This document shows positions 32,730 to 43,302 of a stretch of DNA of 64,000 bases, piece by piece. The position numbers and the translations under genes were made by a program. The stretch is taken from NCBI GenBank assembly GCA_016748015.1, contig JAAOMT010000703.1, positions 637,764 through 701,763 on the forward strand. The letters run 5' to 3'. Position 1 is the stretch's first letter, and each line of letters opens with the position of its first letter. The notes under the pieces are model-generated. The model was given only the letters and a program-made list of their open reading frames with translations, was not told the origin of the DNA and made no database searches. This DNA comes from Geosiphon pyriformis. Taxonomy: Eukaryota > Glomeromycota > Glomeromycetes > Archaeosporales > Geosiphonaceae.

Positions 32730-33440
32730 AACAACGCCCCTACATTCCACTCAAATGCAAAGACTGCCACAAGAAACTCTCTTCAATGGAAGCCTGCATT
32801 TCACCTGAAAAAGAATATGAAAATCATACTTGTTATTACTGCAAGGCTTGTCATAAAGAATGATAGGGCCATCTAATAAAAAGAAGCAGAAAATGGGATA
32901 ACACCCCTTGTTTGACTTGTGGAGATATGCTACTAGAAGAATGCAATTGGATTGATTTAGCAATGAAAGGAGGAGTCTGCGATCAGACCTGCCAATATGC
33001 TTTATCAATTTCAGAAAAAGTAAAAAGAGGAACACTCTTTGATGCAGTATACAACAGTGCTCTCAACAAACTGTACTATTATCCTCATGATGCCGAAATG
33101 ATTTTCGACCTAGCAATGGCTTTAATTAACAGAGCCACTCAAGAAAATGTTCGTCAAATGAAAGAATCAGAATACATTGCATACACTTTTGAAATCGCTG
33201 GATACAACTACAAAGATGAAATAGAAGTATATTATCAAATTGCCAGTCACACTTATCTGACCAAAGAAGCTCAAGCTCAATGGCTAGAGCAAATAAACGT
33301 TAAATTGTGTAAAGAATGCATAATGCCCTGCGATAAGCAATGGTGCTCTGAATGCTATGCTCTTAGCATTTTTCTGTCCAGTGAAAATGATGAAAGCGAA
33401 ATTGAATTTGGAGAACCTGAAGCAACAGAAGAAATTGAAA
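32730..33440 (+). pseudogene. E Cys-rich zinc-binding module
   Basis: Best copy of the module: CKDCHKKLSSMEAC, TCYYCKACH, CLTCGDMLLEEC, VCDQTCQYALSI, then a helical segment (GTLFDAVYNSALNKLYYYPH, DAEMIFDLAMALIN) and LCKECIMPCDKQWCSEC at about 33307-33355. Only one in-frame stop (TGA near 32860). Matches no domain I can name with confidence; spacing C-x2-C ... C-x2-C-x2-C-H ... C-x2-C is LIM- or treble-clef-like. It runs directly into dUTPase. Confidence 0.75.
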
Positions 33441-33482
33441 CAACACCCATCTATTTTATTAAAAGTCAGTCTGCCTTACAAC

Positions 33483-33945
33483 TCAAATACTTTAACAACA
33501 ATAGACAAGGAATAAAACCTGAAAAAGCACATGAAATTGATGCTGGATATGACCTAAGATATCCAGACAAGAATACTCTTGTTCTCAAACCCAAATCTCT
33601 CACAAAAATCAACCTCAAAATTGCACTCAAAATCTCGCCAGGAGCAATGGTTCAAATCGCCTCCCGGTCCTCTCTGGCAAGCAAAGGAATCAATGTCAGA
33701 AGAGGAATAATCGATTCTGGATATACGGGAGACATTACAGTAATGCTTCAAAATGAAACTGACAAACCATTCAAGATCGACCATGCTGAAAAAATTGTCC
33801 AAGCTATTTACCTACCCCTAATCAACATTTCGAGTTTGCAACTAGTCAATCAAAGAGAACAATTAAGAAAAAACAATAGAAGAACCCAAGATTTTGGTTC
33901 AACTGGACGATTCACAGTTTTAGTTAATATAGCTCTTAACACACA
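33483..33945 (+). CDS. E dUTPase domain (open segment of gag-pol)
   Basis: Part of a frame open from 32912 to 34138 (408 residues). Motif 1 HEIDAGYDLRYPDKN, motif 2 MVQIASRSSLASKGIN, motif 3 GIIDSGYTGDIT, motif 4 HAEKIVQAIYLPL, motif 5 TQDFGSTGRFTV. Length and order fit a trimeric dUTPase. Motif 2 differs from the usual P-R-S-G, so activity needs testing. It is the most intact enzyme gene in the window and would lower dUTP during cDNA synthesis. Confidence 0.88.
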
Positions 33946-35748
33946 GAATGAATCCTACCAGATTTTCAGATTTCCACAACCAATTACCATCTCACCCTTT
34001 AGAGAACATCCAGAAATTTACACCTGTCCAAAGCCAACAACCACACAACAAATTTTTGAGCCCAATGAACAAATTTGCTTGGAACATAATATTTTGATCC
34101 CAAACATTTATATTCCAGAAGGAACAAAAAAAGTCTGAGTTACTTTTTACAATACCAACAATTACCCTATAGTTCTATTAAATAACTTAGAAATTGGAGT
34201 CATTTACAGTAACATTTTTCAACAAGAACTACTCTAGACAGTTCCCAATTTTTCGGAAATTATTAGACATTCACTACCAAAAATCAACCCAAATCCTAGC
34301 TCTGAAAACTACCATGTTGTCATAGAAAAACTATTTTGAATCAACATAGGACAACTTGAACCACAACAACAAAACCAGCTCAAAGAGCTAATTGTAGAAT
34401 TTGCCAATATCTTTGCCAAAAACAACAATAACTTAGAAAGAACCAATTTGGTCCAACACAAAATTTACACAGGAGATGCCAAACCAAGAAGACAACAAGC
34501 ATATCGAGTTGCTCCAGAAAGCCACCAATTTATTCATGAAAAAGTACAACGAATGCTTAACAATGAGCTTATCCAACTCTTTATGAGTCCTTGGGCTTTA
34601 CCTGTAGTACTAGTTAAAAAAAAAATGGAAAGATATAATTTTGTGTTGACTATTAACAACTCAACAGTATTACAATTGGAGATGCCTACCCCCTTCCCTA
34701 AATTGATGACATGTTAGATGCCCTTGGAAAATCTAAATACTTTTCAACACTAGATTTAGAAAGCAGTTACTGGCAAGTTGCTATAGATCCCAAAGATCGC
34801 CCCAAAACAGCATTAACCACTTAAGGTGGATATTATGAGTTCAATGTAATGCCCTTCAGATTATGCAATGCACCAGCAACGTTTCAGAGATTAATGGATG
34901 TTGTATATCAAAGGCTTCTTTGGAAGTCAGTAGTCGTTTATCTTGATGATACTGATGTTTATTCTTCATTGTTTAAATTATACTTAAAACACCTACGAGA
35001 AGTTTTTCAATAATTATGAAAAGCAGGACTAAAACTCAACATCGAAAAATGCTACTTTGGAAAAACAAGCTTGGCCTTTCTTGGTCATATTGTTAGTAAA
35101 GATGGAATCAAACCGGACCCTGGAAAAATTAGCACTGTTAAAAACTTTAAAACTCCTCAAAACACTACAGAACTAAGAGGATTTATAGAGTTAGCCTCCT
35201 ATTATTGGAAGTTTATCAAAGGATTTTCAGAAATTGCAAAACCTCTCAACCAGCTTACCACCAAAAATGTCGAATACAAATGGACTGCTGAATGCCAAAA
35301 TGTATTTGAAATCCTCAAAGAAAAACTAATGACAGCTCCAATTCTCGCCTACTCAGATTTCAGCAACTGATTCCGATTAACAACAGATGCCTCTTATATT
35401 GCCTTTGGTGTCATCTTATCACAATTAGATAACAACAAAAATGAGCGAGTAATCACTTATGCTAGCAGAACATTAAAACCAGTCAAGAAAAACTATTCTG
35501 CCACAGAACTAGAAACAGCAGCCATAATCTGAGTTCTACACCACTTCAACCTTTATCTTAGGCCTAAAGAATTCGATATTATTACTGATAATATTGGACT
35601 CAAATGGCTTCAGAACAAAAATACTCAGCTAAACGCAAAACAAACCTAATGGACAAGATTTCTAGCAAACTATCGATACATAGTACATCACAAACCAGGA
35701 AAACTCCACATCAATGTTGATTGTCTCTCCAAAATAAGACAAGATTAG
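33946..35748 (+). pseudogene. E linker, reverse transcriptase and RNase H
   Basis: Linker NEQICLEHNILIPNIYIPEG. RT: NELIQLFMSPWALPVVLVKKK, then a shift in a run of ten A (nine keep the frame), FCVDY-stop-[44 protein letters not shown] with both Asp kept, FLGHIVSKDGIKPDP. RNase H TTDASYIAFGVILSQ, TDNIGLKWL. Stop TAG 35746-35748 lies where A1 and A2 also stop. Other stops at about 34136, 34237, 34338, 34699, 34822, 35012 and 35368. Confidence 0.87.
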
Positions 35749-37185
35749 AAAACACAAAAACCAACACTCAACTTAACCAACCAAAACAGCCAACAAACAA
35801 TGAATTCGAAAAACTACAACAATCTCAAACAATATTTGGAAATATTAACAATCCCAACAGATTGGTCTCCAGATAAAAAACATCGACTACAACAACAAGC
35901 CAAACAATATTTTCTACACAACAACATTATTTATCATCGAAATTTCAAAAACCCAGACAAACCACTCAGATTAATACAAGAACAGGAAAAAGAGACTATA
36001 TTATACAACATACACTCAGATCTTTTATTAGCACACTTTGGAAAAAACAGCACCATCCAAAGAACACTAGAATACTACTTTTGGCCTCGAATGAGAAAAA
36101 ACATTCATGAATATGTCGAATCTTATGATAGTTGTCAAAGAAGAGGAGGAACACGCCCTACTGAATCATTAAATCCAATCAAAGTTGGACAACCCTTCGA
36201 CTGAGTTGATATTAATTTAGTCGGACCACTATCTATCACCACTTAAGGAAACCGTTATATTGCAGTAGCTGTAGACTATCTTATTAAATGGCCCAAAGCC
36301 AGAGCCATTCAATGAGCAGATGCGAAATTAGTAGCAAATTTCATCTATGAAAACATCATTTGTAGACATAGATGTCCAATTGAACTTTTATCTGATCAGA
36401 GAACACACTTTGTAAACAACCTGATATAAGAAATTTGCGAATGATTCAATGTCAAAAGACCTCTGTCTTTGCCCTATTATCCACAAACAAACAGACTTGT
36501 AGAATGTTTTAACAGAACATTGTGTGAGTTATTAGCCAAAGTCTCAACCGATTTTGAGCAAGAATGAGATATCTTTATTCTATCAGTGTTACTAGCATAT
36601 AGAACACTAAAACAAGATACCACAAAACACATATCATTTGATTTAACTTATGGAAGGACAGCAACATTACCAATTAGTTTTACAGTGGAAACATACCCAA
36701 CACAACCAATCGATAAAAACAATTTCCAGAAAACACTACAACGAAGAGCTTACACTCTGCTTAGTACATTGGAAGGAAAATGATGAATAGCAGCAACTTA
36801 TATTAAACATTCTCAAGCTCAACAAAAAAAAAGACATGACAACAAATTACCACCTATTACCAATGAATTTAAAGTTGGAAATAAAGTTCTCTTACACAGA
36901 ACTAAAGCTGAAAAACAATGGAGTAGAAAATTTGAAAATAAATGGGATGGACCATTCTTTATTCATGAAATTCTAGACAATGGATCATATAAGCTAAGAT
37001 TTGATGACAAAATCCTAGCAAAAGTTGCATATGGAGATCATTTGAAACACTATAATTCCAGAAACAATTCTGAACCATTAATTCCACAAATTGGCACACA
37101 TACCCCTTTAATCAATCCCGAAGATATTCCCTGGAATTTAGAACCAATAGTTGTTATTGAACAATTTCCCAACTTAAACACTTAA
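35749..37185 (+). pseudogene. E integrase
   Basis: Zinc domain LLAHFGKNSTIQRTLEYYFW and SYDSCQRR (first Cys changed to Tyr). Asp in NLVGPLSITT (first catalytic Asp has become Asn), LLSDQRTHF and LVECFNRTLCE (Glu kept, next Arg changed to Cys). GPY/F-like WDGPFFIHEIL. Ends TAA 37183-37185. Same frame as RT across the 35746 stop. Stops at about 36204, 36244, 36313, 36427, 36442 and 36781. Confidence 0.83.
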
Positions 37186-37307
37186 TTTAAATTTATTATT
37201 ATAGTTATCTTCTTATAATTTAGAAACAATCTTACAAAAACAAAACAAAAATAACATAAAAACTCATACACCAAAAATAATTTTCTTTTATTTTCAAATC
37301 TTTTATA

Positions 37308-38024
37308 ATGACTATTCCTCAAAACATTTAACAATTATCCCAAAAACTAATGTTAGCTTTAAAAACAATATCCGAATTATCTATTACTGTTACTGAAAAC
37401 CACATTAATTATATCCAAACAAAAGTAGTCACAAATTTAGCCCCAAATTCACGAAAATATCACCCATATAAGAAGAACACAAGAAGTTATTCTGGAATTC
37501 ACCTGCCAGAACTTTTAAAGCTTGCTTTAAGAGAAAACTTAATGCTCACTCCTATTAGTATTCCACCAAATGCTACTATTTAACAAAAACTTCAACTGTG
37601 TTTTAATAAAGAAAACTATGACTATACTCCAATATATAGATATTTCTACATTGGAAAAACACTTCATGAACAAAAATGGGAGCTTACAGTAGCAAACCTC
37701 ACAAAAGAAGCTATTCGGAAACAACTCCACAATAAATTCAAGACAACAACTAGACCTACAAACAGTCATTATAAATTAAGAGCTGCTCTTAGACTTTATG
37801 ACCTATTTCACTGTAAAAACGTTCTACAAAACCCAATTTTACAACCTTTGAAGATTCAATACATTGAAAAGCTTACAAAACTGAAATTTCAACAATTTTT
37901 AGACCAAATCTCTTCAATAATTTTGGATTATTATCTGGAAATTACAGACAGTACTTGGACTTCGACAGAGCTCAGTCTTGAGGAGGAGGTTATGTTACCA
38001 AACAAAATTAGAGATATTATTTAG
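37308..38024 (+). pseudogene. E ORF3
   Basis: ATG at 37308, end TAG 38022-38024 inside the LTR, 238 codons, stops near 37332 and 37581 at expected Gln. Starts MTIPQN, then LSQKLMLALKTISELSITV. Middle IPPNATI, YRYFYIGKTLHEQ. End KLTKLKFQQFLDQISSIIL and SLEEEVML. Clear homologue of A1 and A2 ORF3 and more distant homologue of family B ORF3. No signal peptide or membrane helix. Role unknown. Confidence 0.62.
37980..37992 (+). promoter_or_regulatory. E polypurine tract
   Basis: GAGGAGGAGGTTA just before the 3' LTR. It also codes for EEEV of ORF3. Confidence 0.7.
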
Positions 38025-38980
38025 CATGAAATTATTGTTATAATTCCCATCATTAATTAACATATATTATTGTTTCAAATTATCACTTATTACATTAGCA
38101 AAATGTTCGAAATTATCATTTAATTAATAACCCAATTTGTATATAACACAAATGTAACCTAATTGCAATGATCAATCATGCAATACCCCGAACTATGTAA
38201 CATTCAAAAAGTTTGCCAAAATTTGTAGAAATTTGCCAAAATAATTGATAGTTCACTGAAATATTTAATAGTTCACAGAAATAACTTGTAGTTTGCTGAA
38301 ATATATCTTTAGTTCAGCAAAATTGTAGAAAATAGCAAAGTTCGAGTTTATAGAATAGTATTACAACAAGTTGTATAAAAGAAAAACTTCTCTCTTTGAG
38401 AAAATGTATCTTACTTCAGATTAAAAACAATTAGAATAACCCTTTACACCCAAAAGACAAATAAATATCAAATAATTTGAAAAGCCAAATTCTTAAATTA
38501 TTTCCCTTGAAATTAACCAATTCCTACTAACAGTTTGAAATTGACTAGCTACCAATTTCGGTAAACTGTTAAAGCACTTCCAAACCTGGATCTGAAACAA
38601 TTTCTATAAATCATCAGTTTTACTTTTTCTTTTACATTTCTTTTATTCTCTTTCTTTTCTTATTATAAATCATTTGGGTAGCTTACAGACGAGAATTCCT
38701 GTAGAAGAGTTGACTTTCACAGCAAAGTAACTATACATTTTTAGTAAGCTTCTAAATAAGCAATTCCTGGGAAAGAGTTGACATTTACTACAACGTAACT
38801 ATACAAAGTAACTGGCATGGAATTGGCCATTCCACTTATAAGCCCAACAGTTCAAATTATAGGAGATAATTTGAAGATAAATTCAGTTACTGAAGGTTCA
38901 ACCACATTCAGAAAACAGGAATCCACAGCAAACAGACATCAACAACATTTAAGAAAAGAGACCAAAAACCTCCAGTAACA
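37993..38980 (+). repeat. E 3' LTR (988 bp)
   Basis: Starts TGTTACCAAAC and ends CTCCAGTAACA. Compared with the 5' LTR, differences in the first 260 bp are mostly C/T or G/A, including dinucleotides that read TG in one and CA in the other. TATAAAAG at 38374-38381. Followed by ATGC. Confidence 0.92.
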
Positions 38981-39050
38981 ATGCTAATTAATAATAGAAA
39001 TTATGAAGATAATTTTATGCTAATTAATAGCTAAAATTCTACTAATAACA
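38981..39050 (-). repeat. Minus-strand family A LTR (A3), first 70 bases
   Basis: Read on the minus strand it starts TGTTATTAGTAGAATTTTAG at 39050 and matches the first 70 bases of the A1 and A2 LTRs. It continues at 29084 after removal of E. The first four bases ATGC are E's target duplication. Confidence 0.8.
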
Positions 39051-40318
39051 GCATTAAAAGCTATATTTACTGAAACTGTAAATTGTTCAGTTGAACCAAA
39101 ACCTTGAGTTTCTCTTTCACTTTTCCCTAATTGTTCTTTGTTATTAATTAATTGTAAACTCAAAATGTTGATTAGAGGTAGATAAATAGTTTAAGCAATT
39201 TTTTCAGCATGTTCTATTCTGTATGGTTTTTTGGTTTCATTTTGTAATATGATGATAATATCTCCTATATATCCTGCATCTATAATTTTTCCTCTAACAT
39301 TGATTCTTTTGCTTGCCAATAATAATTAGAAAGCAATTTGTACCATTGGTTTTAATGGTATTTTAAGAGCAATTCTGAGATTGATTTTGGTAAGAAATTT
39401 TGGTTAAAAAATCAAGGTATCTTTGCCAGGATATTGTAGAATATATTTTGCACCAATTTTATAAGCTTTTTCAGACTTGATTTTTTGACTATTGTTGTCG
39501 AAATATTTGGGTTGTAGGGCAGGTTAATTCTCAATAAGATAAATTAGAGTTGTTGTAATTTCTTTTTCTGGCTTATGCTCTTCAAACTCAATTTTTTTTT
39601 GGTTATTTTTACTAGGCAAGGAAGTGCTAAAAACATAACATTCTGAACATTATTTATTATTACAAAACATGATGTATTTTTTACACAATTGAATGTTTAT
39701 TTGCTCTAATTATTAAATTTGAGCTTATTGGGTTGGATAAGTGTAACTTGCAATTTGGTAATATGTTTCTACTTTATCTTCATAGTTGAATCTAGCTAAT
39801 TCTATAGTGTATTCAATGTATTCAGTTTTTTTCATTTGGTAGACATTTTTTTGTATGGCTCTATTGATTAAAGCCATTGCTAAGTCAAAAATTATTTGAG
39901 CATCATAAGAGTAATAGTAGAATTTGTTAAAAGCACTGTTGTATGTTGCATCAAAGGGTGTTCTTCTTTTGATTTTTTTCGAAATTGATAGGGCATATTG
40001 TCAAGTTTGATCATATATTCCTCTTCTCATTACAATATTAATTCAGTTGTATTCTTCTAATAACATATTTTTACATATAATACAAGGAGTGTTGTCCTAT
40101 TTTCCACTTTGTTTAGAGTATTCAAATCGTTTTCTATAGTATGTTTTACAGTAATAACAAGTGTGTGTTTTATATTCTTCTTTTGAGAATATATATGCTC
40201 TTATTGACAAAAGTTTTTTCTTGCAATCTTTATATTTAAGTGAGATATAAGATAGTTGTTTCCATAATTTTGGTGTAAAGTATTGAACAATATTCTATTT
40301 TCTGGTTTTTTTATATTG
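39051..40318 (-). pseudogene. Minus-strand family A fragment: dUTPase and Cys-rich module
   Basis: On the minus strand: the Cys-rich module (about 40250-39630, with KDCKKKLLSI, TCYYCKTYY, CIICKNM and a terminal CKKYIMFC region), then dUTPase to about 39060, ending at NIALN. It stops dead at the A3 LTR start (39050), so RT to ORF3 are missing. The base pattern is decayed with many stops. At 40318 it joins the 3' side of a minus-strand LINE fragment. Confidence 0.7.
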
Positions 40319-40429
40319 CATCCAAATCTGAAAGCTTTCTAGACACAACAAATTTATTTAAAAACATAGCAGCATTGGCTGTCATAGTATCTTTAAACTC
40401 ACACTACTTCATTTTATTAGTGTTTTTGA

Positions 40430-41200
40430 TATCAAACTTCCAACAATTCCTATTAGTCTGTTTGTGCAGCAAATTCAGTCACACATCTAACAATTTATCC
40501 AAACTCACAAATACAGAAACAGCTTTGTAATTAGTATCAAAATAATCCTCAACATCAGCCACACTATGACCTACTATCATATTGACCAAGTTTAAAAAAA
40601 CAAACACATAATCAATTGTTTTAGCAACACTTTAAGAATTGTTCCACATAGGCATTTTTGTAAATAAGCTCTCACCCAAAAAATTGACTAAACCCAAATC
40701 AAGGCACTTTTTAAAACTGGCACACTTATGAAAACTATCTTCATTAAAATTACCACTTAAGATGACAAAAGAAAATTTATTCACAGCTTTGGCAATCAAA
40801 GAGTTAATATTATTTACTTGAAAAAAATAAACTACTAAGGACACCCCAGTATAAAACCCCAAAATCGACACAGAAAGTTTGTTTTTAAAAAGTAATTTGA
40901 TAGAAAGAAGTCAGTTAGGAATGTCCAATACTCTATACACATGCTTTACCAAAGAATTGTTTATGATAATTACAATGTTAGAACTCAGATAACCAGAATT
41001 CAAACCAAAAGTAAAAATATGGACATCTTCAAACTTGTTCACAATTCATGGATAGATTTTGTCTCTTAACTTAGTTTTAGTAACAATAGAAATCAAATTG
41101 TCCATATCTCTATGCCAACATATTATATCATCTTGTTTTGCAGGATTGTTTATTTCTCTGATATTACACATAACAATTTTCTAAACTAGACTGGTCATTA
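40430..41200 (-). pseudogene. LINE1 (minus) endonuclease domain
   Basis: AP-endonuclease-like (EEP) domain that nicks target DNA. Visible: CNIREIN start, DMDNLISIVTKTKL (where the family has a catalytic Glu, Lys here), GFYTGVSL, ILSGNFNEDS (GDFN with Asp to Asn) and KTIDYVFVFLNLVN near the end. Catalytic changes are G to A on the coding strand. It is followed by the start of the RT-side region (NRNCWKFDIKN), then the junction at 40318. Confidence 0.7.
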
Positions 41201-41389
41201 AGAAAAATGTTGAAAAAACACACTATTTGCAAGAACCAAACCATCAAACTGAGCTGATAAACTGAACACTAAGACTAAAAGACCCTCCAACATGGTTTTT
41301 AATTTGACAATGACAGAAGTAATTGGATCTGAGAATATGGCAGTCTTATTACAAGTAATATTACTCAAGTCCTCTTTTATCACTATATT

Positions 41390-43140
41390 ACCTACTTAAT
41401 CTTGTAATGAAAAAATTATCAGCAGCTAACATCCAAGATTAGACTGAAAAACTGCCAGCACAAGTGATTCCAACCTCTTAGCCAACTCACTAATTTGTTT
41501 CACAAGGCTGGTAAAACTACTCTCAATACTAACCAAATGTAATTTCAAATCACCCATAACAGGCAGAAAAAGTTTCATCTTTGAAAAAGAACCAGATTTA
41601 GCCAAAACATTACCCATAGGAAAAAAAGAGAAAAAAGACTCACCAACAACTTTTATCTAAGAAACACCATTAAAAGAAACAAGACAAACTACTGGTGCCA
41701 AACATTTGGTATAAGTGGTAGCCAACCTGTTTTTATCTGTATCTGAAAAGATCTAACATGGAAAAATACCAGAAAGAGGCTTTCTATTAGCTGTATAGCC
41801 CAAAGATATATAACTAGAGTTCCTATACTTAACACACTTAACAGGAACTAAATAAGACCAGTACAAGTTGGTGTACTTTAAAACTGGTATAGTTTCTATG
41901 ACAATATCTAATAACTTAGCCGAGTCACAGCAAACAGTAGTACATCTGGCTCAAGTATATGAAACCAGATAACAATTAATAACACATGTTTTACCACTTA
42001 CAGAACCAATAAAATTCCATATGTCATAAGCATTTGTTTCCACAGGCAGAGTATACAACAATGTCTTATGTTGATCCTTTTTGTTTCAAGATTCTTTGTC
42101 CAAATCCAATCTAACAACATGAACTGTATCTTTTTTGATCAGAATGGACCACTTTGCTGTGACCAAATCAGCATAATTTGATTGCTTAAATTCAACTATA
42201 GTCTTCTGCCAAAGTTCTACCAACTGTATTTTAATTAAATTAATTATTCCAAACTCAGACAGTACAGCATACACAGTCTTAGCCAATATTTTAACAGGAA
42301 TTTTCTTAATCACTACAGTCTGATTTGAATGACCAATGAATTTTTTAAGATTGGTGTTAACTAAAATATTTACAGCTCTTGTCTTTTCTGTGGCCTGTGC
42401 CAAACTCAATTCAGAAGTAAAAGAGACACAGATAATCTTAACAAATTTTAAGAGAATAGAGATTTCTCTAAAACTATTAACTTTTGAAAACAATTTTTTA
42501 ACAATCACAAGCTTCTCTTGAGATGTTTTCTCAACAACTTTATTTAAACCAATATCCAGAGCAAATAATTTCCTAACAGACACATTAACCAGATTTTGTA
42601 GCAGAAGAGAAAGAATCATAGGAGCATTCAAAAAAATGTTATTATTATTAACATCATCTAAAAAATTAATCTTCTCTAACAGTATATCCAGAGTCTTTTT
42701 TATTACCAATCTTGGACTTTTTGGCATCTGATTGGAATCACTCTTATTGAACAAACTTCTTTTACTATAGTTTATACTGGTCTTCTTTACAAGACACTTT
42801 TCTTTTATATCAACACTATTAGATTTGGTAGTATCATCTGTTTTAAACTTCCAAGAGCCATCAACTGCTGTTTTAGACAAGACTATTTCATGAACAATAC
42901 CATCTTTCAAAACACCACTTTTTCTCTTTTTTCTAGAAACAATATCTTTTTCATTACTATTAATACCAGAGTCTTTAACAGACTTCTTCATTACAGCAAT
43001 ACTACAGCCAATAGTGGCCTTGTAATCAAGCAAAAAAAATTTGGATTTATGATACTGAATTGTAGAAACTTTTTCAAAAAACTTTTTAACTCTTTTTTGA
43101 GAATTTTGAATGAAGAAGAGAAAGAAGTTTTTTAATTTTA
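41390..43140 (-). pseudogene. LINE1 (minus) ORF1, RRM-like protein
   Basis: Open from 43033 to 42086 on the minus strand (315 codons), with the frame reaching upstream toward 43140 without an ATG. A basic, low-complexity N-terminus (SRKKRKSG) is followed by LLEKINFLDD, SVRKLFALDIGLN and an RRM-like segment (VVIKKIPVKILAKTVYAVLS ... LVELWQKTIVEF). After 42086 the protein continues with stops through a decayed CCHC-like region (about 41850-41800) to LVKQISELAKRLESL (about 41460-41520). RNA-binding ORF1 protein by analogy. Confidence 0.65.
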
Positions 43141-43302
43141 TTATTATTTTAACTATAATTAATCTTAGCTAATTTAAAAATTTTAATAAATATAATAGTT
43201 TTTTATAAAAAATTAAAATAAATAGAACATATTTTTTAAAATATTGTTTTTAAGATCTTAAATAAATTAATTTAAAATTTATAATATTTTGTATTAATAA
43301 CT

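Larger units (their letters stand above)
29085..38980 (+). mobile_element. Complete Ty3/gypsy element E (family A)
   Basis: 9896 bp with two LTRs (29085-30071 and 37993-38980), primer site, gag, protease, Cys-rich module, dUTPase, RT, RNase H, integrase, ORF3 and polypurine tract. Flanked by ATGC on both sides (29081-29084 and 38981-38984). It sits inside the LTR of A3. Gag to RT shares one frame; one extra A in a run near 34625 shifts RT to integrase. Stops at Gln, Trp and Arg codons still break it, so it is probably not autonomous. Confidence 0.92.
40318..43140 (-). mobile_element. Minus-strand LINE, 5' part (family L1-like 'LINE1')
   Basis: Runs from a 5' end near 43140 through ORF1 and the endonuclease and stops at about 40318, before the RT domain. 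It is collinear with the plus-strand copy at 56046-58800. LINE copies usually lose the 5' end, so loss of the 3' end suggests a later deletion or recombination with the family A fragment at 39051-40318. Confidence 0.72.

Noticed and set aside
42336-43135. Short plus-strand ORFs opposite the minus-strand LINE (42336-42521, 42890-43135)
   Set aside because: They are antisense shadows of ORF1, with no similarity or composition of their own.
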